From positions 1,302,001 through 1,366,000 of the forward strand of contig JADILM010000003.1 of assembly GCA_016617785.1 (NCBI GenBank): DNA of 64,000 nt, written 5' to 3'. Positions within the stretch are counted from its first letter, which is position 1. Every line of letters begins with the position of its first letter. Under the pieces are notes generated by a model. The model made no database searches, was not told where the DNA came from, and saw only the letters and a list, made by a program, of their open reading frames with translations. The translations under genes and the position numbers were made by a program. Positions 1-9,471 of the stretch are shown in pieces. This DNA comes from Sporobolomyces roseus (taxonomy: Eukaryota > Basidiomycota > Microbotryomycetes > Sporidiobolales > Sporidiobolaceae).

Positions 1-17
1 CCTCGAGCTATACAGCG

Positions 18-520
18 CTATCCGTCAGTATCATGCGCTCTAAGTGAATACAACGAAGCTATAATGACCGGACTGACCAGAGCAGGCTCGCGCCGTCCGA
101 CATCAACGAACAATGTTCTTTTCGAGGCGCGACATTCGAGCAGATCCCGGTTAACGACGAATGTTTGACCTGAGACCGGCTCATGTAGAACAAAGAGTGA
201 GTCCTTGACCTGATAGGAGAACTAGTCAGTGAGTCTCGAGTCTGGGTGATCGCGAAAGAAGCGCACTTTGGTCAAAACTCGTGCGAGAATAGCAGCTTCT
301 AGCTCTGACAAGAGGAGAGAGTCGATCAAAGTCGCTGTGCTGTTCAGAAGAGAGAGTGATATCAGCACAGTCAACGTACTTTCAGGCTCGTAGGAGCTTA
401 CCGTAAGCCGAGAACGATCCCAACGAGTTCAAAAGCGAGGGAAGCGAGTTTCTTCTTGGTAAAACGAGGGAAGACTGGTTCGAGAGCAGTCGTAAGCTCT
501 TGTCGTATAACTGTGATCAT
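18..520 (-). CDS. Small unknown protein, 3 exons
   Basis: I do not recognise this gene. A three-exon model on the minus strand reads cleanly: exon 1 520-402, exon 2 339-267, exon 3 209-18, with introns of 62 and 57 nt whose phases match and which have GTAAGC/GTGCGC donors and CAG acceptors. It gives a 127-residue protein beginning MITVIRQELTTALEP, with a hydrophobic helical stretch (LASLAFELVGIVLGL) around residues 25-39 and a leucine-rich helix (LIDSLLLSELEAAILARVL). No signal peptide, metal site or catalytic motif is visible. The start codon lies 102 bp from the divergent imp1 start, so the two probably share a promoter. Joining three exons in frame supports a real gene, but a longer 5' exon cannot be excluded. 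Confidence 0.55.
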
Positions 521-622
521 ACCATTCTCATACGGAGTCGCAGTGAATGGTTACAAGTCATTCGATTTCCTTTCTCGCTCCGACTCGTTTCACTCAAACC
601 AATCTCTCATGAACTCGAGAGA

Positions 623-1336
623 ATGTCGGTAGCAGCTCCATCCAGGATAAAACAAACTGGGAGATATGTCGTCAACCTCATGAAGGTGAATCTCTTTCTC
701 TTCTTCTCACTCTCAAATCTTGATCGCTAAACATCTATTCTGCTTCTCTTCATCGACTAGGTCCTCTGTGGAGTACACCTATTCAACGAACATATAGCTG
801 AAGTCAGACCTGTGAGCTCTCGTCTCTTTCTGCCTCATAGATGGGTCGCGTGAGCTGATGAATGCTTTCGCTTCTTTCGTCGCAAGTGTACCGGCGCATC
901 AATGTATCCAACTCTACCTCACTCGGGCACTTTCGTATTACACTCCTCCCTCTCCCTCCGAATCACACCACTCGATCGCGGTAACTTAGTAACCGCAGTC
1001 TCTCCTCTCGACCCTTCGCATCAAGTTCTCAAACGAATCATCGGTCTACCAGGAGATACCGTTTGCGTTGATCCGTCTGGAGAGAGAGGGAGGGTAGAAG
1101 AATGGTGTAAAGTGCCTCAGGGACATGTGTGGCTAGCTGGAGACAACACGAGTAATTCGACAGATTCAAGAGATTATGGTCCGGTTCCGATTGCGATGGT
1201 GAGAGGGAGGGTCCTGGCCAAGGTGAACGCCCTTCCGATCTCAGCTCAACAAGAACATTGCGCTGATCAAGTACTGCCACCACAGATCTGGCCAAATCCT
1301 GGATGGCTGAGAAATACATTTCATAGAGTTTCCTAG
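623..1336 (+). CDS. IMP1: Mitochondrial inner membrane protease subunit 1
   Basis: S26-family signal peptidase that cleaves sorting signals of proteins delivered to the mitochondrial intermembrane space, working as a complex with Imp2. Exons 623-685, 761-811 and 887-1336 join in phase to a 187-residue protein, close to the usual Imp1 length. The catalytic serine lies in CTGASMYPTLP at the start of exon 3; the general-base lysine region is VLKRIIGLPGD, followed by the conserved VPQGHVWLAGDN box with SxDSRxYGP. The N-terminal segment (VVNLMKVLCGVHLFNEHIAEV) is the expected membrane anchor. The first ATG of the large open frame at 902 falls inside the active-site motif and cannot be the start, which is why the upstream exons were sought. 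Imp1 rather than Imp2 is inferred from the C-terminal IWPNPGWLRNTF stretch. Confidence 0.92.
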
Positions 1337-1673
1337 TCCTTCGCTCTATCATGTACCCCGTTCATCTCCTTCCACTCGCCTCTTTCGTTGACAGTCCTCG
1401 CATATGCATCGCAAAACTCGCATCCTCTCCGATTGTTGTAGCACTAAATAAGATTGAAAGGCAGAGTAATCCGAGGTCGATTTCGATTATCTACAAGAGG
1501 GAAGCTAGCCAGAGCGAGAGAGGTCGGAAAGAGAGTGAAGACAATGAAGGGGGTATAGTTGCGTGTCTGAGCGATGGGTGCGAGAGAAAGGACAATACAT
1601 AGTAGTCGATAAATCAAGTGAAAAAGAGTGTTGCTGTAAATGAAAGACGAAGGGAGAATAAGGGAGGGAGAAC
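1337..1673. other. Convergent intergenic region
   Basis: This 337-bp stretch separates the ends of imp1 (+) and the RING-PH-VWA gene (-). It holds no supported coding frame; the short open frames on both strands have no recognisable product. It presumably contains the two 3' ends. Confidence 0.6.
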
Positions 1674-4600
1674 CTAACAACTCAGCCATTGTTGACTTTT
1701 TGAAACCATCCATAAACTGTTATCTGCCAACCAGAATAACCTTTCCGTTGACGACTTCGACGTCCATGCCCTTTGATCTCGAAGTACGACGGCTTGCTGA
1801 GCTGCTTGATAACGAGAGTTGCTCTCGAACAGTGCTCGGTCGAGACAAGATTCGTGAACGGCATCGACATCTTGAGCGAGGGCGGCAAGGGTTTTCTGAG
1901 TTTGAGCCGTAGCGGAAAGGTAAGAAGTCGAACGACGGATGATGCTACCTCCTGCTGCACTCGGTCGACGGGAAGTGGGCGGCACGACGAGGGTGCTCGA
2001 GATAGTAGTGATGATTCGTTTCGTTTCTTCGAGGAGTCGAGCCGCTTGAGAATCGTTTCTTCGAGTCATGAGGAGGAGAGCTCGTGACAACATGTCACTC
2101 ACGAGGAGTTCCATACGTCGACGAACGATCTCGGGAGCGGAAGCTGGAGTTTGTTGTTGACGAGGAGCGGAGGAAGGAGGGTTGATGGTGATGGTGAGGA
2201 GACAAGGGGTTTGATTGAGCCGTGAGATACTCTTGCCGGCAGCGGGATCGCGATAAGCGGCGTTGACCTGTTGTTTGGGAGGACGAGAGTCAGCTCTTGT
2301 TCGAAGGAGGAAAGAAACCGCTACTTACCTCGAACAAAGGAACTTCATCTGGCATCGAATCGTATTCATCGTCGTAAAGGTTGTTCGAGTTGTATTCGTC
2401 GAGTGCTGAAGGGTTGATACCAGCCTTTGCGAGGAAGAAAGCGTCTGTAGCTGAGAATTCTTGCGGTTCCGACTGCTCTCGACCTCCTCTCGAGTTACCG
2501 TCGCCATAGCCTGAGAGGGAGAGTTCGACTTCGACGATGAGATCTTTCCGTTCGCCGAAGCGTAATTCACCAATCTCGACGTCGACGTCGGCTCCGGTAC
2601 GAGAAACGATCGCTCCAGGAGTTCCAGAAACCTTGCGAATCTTGAACCAGCGTTTCTCAGGAACGTTGATATGCAGTCGAACGTTTGACGCAGCGATCGA
2701 TAGAATACCTCCAACGCAACCGGCGAGAGCGTCTCGGAGATCATCTGCAGGGAGTGAAAGTCAGCCAAAAGCGAGTAGACTTTGACGGGCGAGCGACTTA
2801 CAGAAATCTTTGACAAACGTGTAGGATCCTCCAGTGTGATTCGAGAGAAGCCAGAGAGACGAGGGGTCGTGAGATTTGCCGTAACCGAGGGTGTGAATCG
2901 GAACACTGTGAAGAGGAACCAGAAAGTAATCAGCAAGATTGCGATGAAGAGCTAGGCGAGCAAGGGAGACTTACTTTGCAGCCTCAGCTCTGGCCATGAC
3001 CAAATCCATCTGTTGCTTCTGAGCTCCATCCCTTCCATCGTTGAGCAAGATCATTCCCGTGAGAGCAGATTTGGTCTTCCGTTGTAAAACGATGTCGAGA
3101 GCCAAATTGCAAGCAGTGACGACGTTGACGCGTTCCTCCTGGTGATCCATCATCGCTGTTGACTCTTGCCCCTCAGCTCCAATCTCACTGACTGCCTTCT
3201 CGAGCCTCGCTTTGCCATCGACCTTTCCAACCGCGATGAATGGAGTTTTGCGAAGAACTCCTCGACTCCCTTCTCCTGCCGTGTAGGTGACGATACTGAC
3301 GCGGGTACGGGGACCGACGTGAGCGAGGAGGAATTCAAGCGAGTTGCGAAGAATGCCGATTTTGAGAGAGGTAGGTCCAGAAGCAGGAACGGAGAGAATG
3401 AGCATGAGGTCGAGTGGTGTGAATTGGCGGGGACCGAGAGATTGATTCGGTGTTGGAGGAAGAGGGATGGAGCGAGAAGAGGGAGAGTGGGCGAGGGAAG
3501 AGGCGTATCCAGGCTGATTTTGACGATTCTCTTGAGCGAATTGACCGAATTGATCGCATTCCTCCTCCTGAATGACTGCCGAGAGTGGGGCGAGACTCGA
3601 GCTCGTTGTTCGAGTGTAGCCGCTGAAACCGCCGGAAGATTGCCCGAGGGAAGGAATAGAACTTGATTCGCTGATTGTGGATTCTCCCGGAGTTGAGAGT
3701 TTCCGACCTGTCGCAGCGGGGGGTGGTGGTGGAGGTGGAAGGGAGTGACCGGCGACGAGGTGTTCAATCTGCGATCTCCATACTTCGAGGCTCGTGCGTT
3801 CTTTGAAGAGCATGATGAATTCAGCGACGGCATCGTCGCTCATCGTGATAGTGAGGGACAGATCGCCATCCTTCGAGGTGTCGACGACGCTGCGAATATG
3901 CCGTACGTAGACTCTGCCTTTGAGTCGTAGCTTGTCGGAGTTTCCAGTCATGGCAGAGGCGAGCTTTCCGAGACCTTTTCTCTTGTCGTCGGCGACGCAG
4001 AGAATCGCTTCTTCGAAGAGCTGTTCAGATCAAGCAAAGTTAGTTTCGACATCTGCATGGAATAGCAGAGAATGACTCACGTAAACGAGGAACTCGCGAC
4101 TAGCGGTTTCCTTTCGAACATTGATGTAATCGTAAAGTTTGAGACCACCGAATTCGCTCAGTGAGTGACCTTTCCAATCTGCCATCCGTTTCTGGAGGTC
4201 GTCTACAACGCTCATAAGTTGTGTCGAGCTCGTTGGATTCGTCGAGCCGAAAGCGTAGGCGGAGTAAGTCGAAGAGGGAGTAGGAGAAGCGGAACGAGGT
4301 GCGGAACGAAGAGACGAGTTTGAACGTGCGAGATTCGATGATGTCGAGGGAGGAGGGAGAGAGGATACGGGACTGTTCGGGTCGTCGAAGGGAGAGTTGT
4401 CGAGCAAAGGAGGAGCGGTAGGCCAGCGACTGGGCATTTCGACGGAAACCATGCAAGTCAGGTACTGCTTCTTATCTCTATCGAGACTCCTTTCGACGCT
4501 AGGGTGTTCTGCTCGTACAGTCACAACCGGCTTGACGATGTCCCAATACGTCGCCGTACTGTGTCCTGAACATCTGTTGCTTCCTCCACTGACTGTACTT

Positions 4601-5746
4601 CCTCCTCCTCCTCCATTGTACGTTTCTCCACTGCCTCTTCGATTGTTCATCGTCAACGTACTCGAGGTGCCGCTACTTTGACTCTGTCGGTTGAGGTGCG
4701 AAGGAGGATGAAGGTTGGCGAGAGAACCAGGAGGAGGGAGTTCGACGAGTTCGTCGTCTTCTTGACCGGGATTCGATTCGAGAGTACCTCGCGAACGAGA
4801 ACGCATCTTGAAAGAAGCTGGGCCTTCGTTCGTAAGAGCTGGAAGTCCACTCAGTTTTGCGAATTCTGCGAAGTAAGGAGAATCGAGGTCAACTTTTGTC
4901 CCTTTCGCAAGACTTTCGCATTTTGAAAGAGTTTGAACTCACTGTTGCCCTTTCCTGGTCCTTCTCCACCGTCTCCAATCTTCATATCCCTTCGACAAAC
5001 GCCGCACAGGCCCAAAGATCCACTAGATTTACTCTTTGCTCTGTTCACATCTCCATAAACTGCTTCAAAACATGAATGATCTGTGACAGCTAACTCGAAT
5101 CAGCGAAAGAGAACGCGTGAGGAGGGGGATTAGGAAGCTCACGAAGTCGATGGCCACACACTGGAACTACATGAGGTTTCTCTCCAGCTAAACGAAGTGA
5201 TAGGAGTTCGAGGCAGATTGGACAAGAGTCTTCGTTCTCTGCTGCATCGACTACTGAGGCTGACATGAAGGAGGAGATAGGATCTAGAGGAGGTAGTAGA
5301 TGATTCGAAGTAGAAGAAGAGGAAGAGGATTGGTTGTTGAGTGATGAGGAGCCAAAGTCGGTATGTGATCGAGTACTGCTCCCAATTGAAGGTCTAGGGG
5401 AGGGGTGTTTGTCACTCGATGAGGATTTGAAGGATGTGCTAGCGAGGTATTGTGGAGAAGAGGGAGAGAGGGCAGGGGTCGTTGGAGAGAAGACGAATCC
5501 TCGTTTTGGCGAAGGAGGTTCAGTCGCTTGACTTGAAGAAGGAGTGAGAGGGAAACTCGATAAAGATGGCGAGATGGACTTTGAAGAATCTGATGAGGAG
5601 GAACTTGAGAAAGAGGTCCTTGAGTCTCCGAACATGGCGAAGGCGTGAGCGAGGTTCGTCGTCTTCAAGGGGTCTTCTTCTTCCCTTCGACTTGAGGCGA
5701 CTATCGATTGAAAACAGAGGAGGAGTGGATCGTCAGTTGGCGACAT
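1674..5746 (-). CDS. RING-H2 / PH / VWA scaffold, Ste5/Far1-like
   Basis: Multi-exon gene with a Ser-rich N-terminus, then a RING-H2 finger (DSCPICLELL ... GEK ... CGHRLHHSCF ... CGVC) whose central His is restored only by splicing at about 5150/5080. After a low-complexity linker comes a PH-like domain (FGGLKLYDYINV to WRSQIEHLV, about 4180-3740), another linker, and a von Willebrand A domain (TPLDLMLILSVPASG ... ILLNDGRDG, HTLGYGKSHDPSS), followed by a C-terminal helical region ending QQWLSC. Order and RING spacing match fungal pheromone scaffolds Ste5/Far1, which bind MAPK-cascade kinases or Gbeta. The VWA lacks the metal-site DxSxS motif, as expected for a scaffold. Introns inferred near 5150, 4920, 4070, 2960, 2800 and 2320 restore frame. 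The N-terminus is uncertain: an upstream exon from an ATG at 5925 is possible. Alternative: a RING-VWA ubiquitin ligase unrelated to mating. Confidence 0.75.
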
Positions 5747-6783
5747 TCGACAAGCAAAAGAGTAACGGCTGAGACCCTGAAAAGAAGGGAGCAGGAGGAG
5801 CTCACGAAAGGCAGAAAAGAAACTAGAGTTTTATCGTTTCCAGCAGGACGTCGATGCAAGAATGAGGTGCAGGACAGAGAGAGAGAGGTCAACCTGACCG
5901 TTCCAGGTGGTTGCTCGGCTTCCATCGCGGCTAGGAAAGTTTTTGGGCATCAGGATTCAACACAAAGGGAGTTTTAGAAGTTTCGACCTTTTGTGTTACG
6001 GCATCCGAGGTTCTTCTTGATCTTTGACCTTCCTCGTTGAAATCATACTTGTCTGTTCTGAGCGATGCTGTCAAGCCAGGAGAAGAGGTAGAGAGAAGCG
6101 CAGGAACTCCAATTCATGACCAAACGCGTCCTGCTCTCTCCTCCTCGCTATTCTTTGCAGAGTTTTCTGTAGATCTCTTCGAAGGGCTAACGCACTTCTC
6201 CTCGAAACGTTGCGAGTGCGCTAGAATTCGCTCGTGAAAGCCAGAGAATTAACCGAAAATGAAAAGAGGTCAAAGAGCTCTTCGCACTCGATCGCAAATC
6301 TCCATACCGACTGCTTGTCAAGCTCTGCCGATTCGTATCCTGATTCCAAGAGCTCTGAAGCGAAGGAAGGTAAAGGGGCTAATGTCTCATGTTGAACGAA
6401 GGTGCTATCTTCACCAAAAAATATCCTGCCGCTCTTTCTCTCTCTTCTTCTTTCTTTCAAGTTTTTTACACCCTTTCGAGCGCCACCGTGAGTGCCCTCG
6501 AGTCTACTTTTCACATCCATCAAACGATGCAGACTCGGGTGGACGTGTTAGTCGCATAGAAGGGGGAGACAAACTGACTTCTTCAAAAGACGATCGATAA
6601 CTTGCTTTCTCACTTTGACATCGTCCGTTGGAAGGCAACAACTCGAAACAGAATTAGAAAAGAAGGTGTTGTAAATGCAGTATGACAGTATCACGACAAG
6701 GTATCGAACAGATCTAGAGAACTAGAGAAGAGAGAGAACGAAAGAACGACTTGGGGACCAACGGAAAAAGGGGAAAAATCTAT
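5747..6783. other. Intergenic region, possible 5' exon of the scaffold gene
   Basis: About 1 kb between two minus-strand genes. An ATG at 5925 (MEAEQPPGT) followed by a candidate donor and an acceptor near 5780 could add a 5' coding exon to the scaffold gene; this rests on a weak GTCAGG donor. Overlapping open frames near 6221-6600 on both strands lack recognisable features and I do not call them genes. The rest is probably promoter of the scaffold gene and 3' region of the SYLF gene. Confidence 0.4.
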
Positions 6784-8737
6784 CTATTGCTCTTGCTGTT
6801 GCTCCTTCTCCTTCTCCTCTGCAGTCTCAACGTTCTCTTCTCCCTTGCCGACCTCTGCAGCTTCTGTTTCCTCGACCTTGACCTCTCCATCATGCGATTC
6901 TTCTACAACTTCTGCTTGCCCTTCGCTCTGTTCTTCCTGAGTCTCCCCCTTCTCCTCTGACTCTGATGAAGCTCCGACGACTGGACTAGCGGGAGCAGGA
7001 ATACGAGGCGTTCGACGAGGAGGAACCGGAGGTTTCGACATATTAGGTGAACCAGGAATTGAGTTCGACTTGGATTCCTCCTCCTTGACGTCTCGGACAG
7101 GTCCAGCTTCGCCCTTCTCCGATTCCTCAACGTGCTCAGTGTCCTTCGCTTCTCCTTTCCCGCCTTCCGCCGTATCCGAAAGAGAGGTGAAGCTCGTCGG
7201 TCCCGATGCTGAGCTAGCCCGACTTCCTCTCGATCCCGTCAACCCAGGTGTATCGTTCTCAAATTCGAAGGATTCGTCTGCCTTCTCCTCGACGACTAAA
7301 AGAGGATCTTCGGATCTTGAACGTTCGTTGACGGTAGGATCTTCAATACCGAACGATCTCATCGCTTCCTCCAATTCTCGTTTCGCTGCGAGATCCTCCT
7401 CCGAAAGCTCTTCTTTCGGTAGGCGACGAATTGAGGATTGAGATAGCGTTGACATGATAGAAGGATCAGGGGAAAGTGGTGGAGATATCGGAGGAGAGAA
7501 CGTCGATTGATCGGGCTTGTCGGGAGAGGGGGAAGGGAAAGATTCTGAAGCGGAGGGTCCTTGAGGAATCAGATCGGGTCGGAAGTCAGAGCCTGTGGAA
7601 AGCGATAGAGTGGTAAGCGAGGCTCGGCGATATTGACATGGCTCGAGAACGTACCTTCTGCTGCTAAAAGAGTTTGATGCAGCCCTTCGCACCAATTTGG
7701 AGGTCGAATCGCTCCATTCAGAATCTCTTCTGCTGTAATCTTCCGACCATAACTGCGACTGAATCATGGCAAGAGCGGATGAATCATGTCAGAGAGCGCC
7801 GGTCGAAACGAGTAGGCACCTAAAACTCACGCATTTTCATCGCTCCTCTCCGTCAACACTGTTCCATCGAGCTGCACTCCTCCGTACAGTCCTTTACTCT
7901 TCGTATACGACCAGACTGCTGAGAGTTGTGCTGCCGTCTCGAGTTGCATGCCGTTTCCGACAGGTCCTGAGTTCATCCATCCTAGATCAGTTTCTGCCTT
8001 TATCGCCTTCCAAAGAGAAACAGACACTCACCAGCTGCTACCGAGATACCTGCGCCGAGTGAGATTCGAGTCTGTGCAAATGCTTCGACTGCTTTCTCCT
8101 CTCGCAGCAACAGAACGACATCGTAGACCTGTAATTCGACGAGATGTTTAGCTCAACGCGAGAGAGAGCCCTGTAAAGAAGCCTGACTCACATCGACACC
8201 AGCGAGGAAACCGAAACCGACTGTGTGCAGTACGACACCGGAAGGAGGAGACCAAGCTGTTTGAGAGAAGAAGTCAAAATCTGGAGGAAACGATGCAAAG
8301 TAAGGCAAAGAAATCGGGGACTCACTGCCATCCGGTAATCTCGACAACACTACACCACTTCCAGCTGCGACGCTATGCAATAACCCCGTCCTAAACACCG
8401 TAAAGATGGCCAGTCCGCTCGAAGAATGAATCGCCTCTGGCGGAATTTTCCTCAGGACGATTTGACTCTTCCTCCTATCCGCCAATGACTCTTCTGGCAG
8501 ATCCGCAGCGTCCCATGTAAACGTCCGTAAGATTCTCGCTGCTTTATTCGATTCATCGTCGAGTGAAGTTGGATAAAAGGCTTCGACTCCTGCTCGATTC
8601 GCTTGTTTGTTACTCCATCCTCCTATTTTATCACTGAGCTGCTTCGTGCGTTCCCAAAACGAAGGTTGCTGGCGTAGAGAGGGAGGAGAGGGAGTTGGCT
8701 TTCTCGTTGAAGTTGAAGTCGGTGGGGAGGAAGTCAT
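6784..8737 (-). CDS. SYLF-domain protein (Ysc84/SH3YL1-like)
   Basis: The N-terminal half is a SYLF (DUF500) domain, a lipid- and actin-binding module of endocytic actin-patch proteins such as Ysc84/Lsb3. Recognisable pieces run through several exons: NKAARILRTFTWDAADLPEE, IPPEAIHSSSGLAIFTVFRTG, VAAGSGVVLSRLPDGS, PSGVVLHTVGFGFLAGVDVYDVVLLL, SLGAGISVAAGPVGNGMQ and YTKSKGLYGGVQLDGTVL. At least five short introns are needed (first donor after 8326). Unlike yeast Ysc84, no C-terminal SH3 domain is visible; instead there is a long acidic Glu/Ser/Pro-rich tail carrying a proline-rich segment (KPPVPPRRTPRIP) that could be an SH3 ligand, and ending in a Glu/Gln run. Family assignment is firm; the role in endocytosis is inferred. 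Confidence 0.85.
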
Positions 8738-9471
8738 ACTCTGATTGGAGTCGAGTACAGTCGATAGCGATCTTCAGGTTGTACTTCGAGCTAGAGGAGG
8801 TCGATCAGTCGTCTAGGTTGCTGTTGTCGAGAGGCAAGAGATTGGCGTGAAACGTTGAGGATTCGCTAGTTCGAATCGAAATCGTTTTGATCGCGTCTGT
8901 TTGCGACTGTGCCGTGTTCAACACGCGAGTAGGTGGCAGAGAGCACAGGAAAAGCGAAAAGAGCTTTCGAGAGGTGGAAAGGACAAGAAAGATGGATCCG
9001 AAAGAGGCAGGCGAAATCTCTCTCAATTCATTAAGGAGTTCTAGGGCCCTACCAAGTAATATACATGTTCTCTCGATCGTATGGGGGTAAAAAGAGCCTC
9101 GTTTCGTGAGAGTGAAGAGACGAGACGAGAGTAAAACAACAAACGAAGAGAGAAAGTGCTTTACAACAGCGGAACAGGACTCTGGGGGTGTGAAAGCAAT
9201 AGCAGGATCTACTTGGTGATATACTCAAGTGCAAGAGACCTTCAGGAGTGCGATTTGAGCGTGATGGGAGGAACAGAGGTGAAAGTTTGCTGAAACTCTT
9301 CGAGTTCTGATTCTCCCTCCAACAACTCTCCTCAAACCGACAACCCACTCCATCGACTCAGCTAGACCAGAAAATCACTCTTTATAGCAACGAACACGCG
9401 CTACTCCCTTCTCCAGCAGTTCTCTACTCAGTGATCCCTCGGCGTGGAATCGCTTTCACTCAACTCTGATC
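8738..9471. promoter_or_regulatory. Divergent promoter region, SYLF gene / kinesin
   Basis: 734 bp between two divergently transcribed starts (8737 minus, 9472 plus). The kinesin side is C/T-rich just before the start codon. No gene or recognisable binding site was found. Confidence 0.45.

Noticed and set aside
6221..6600. Overlapping frames of about 100 codons on both strands
   Set aside because: Neither shows a domain, and no splice partners extend them; likely chance frames in intergenic DNA.
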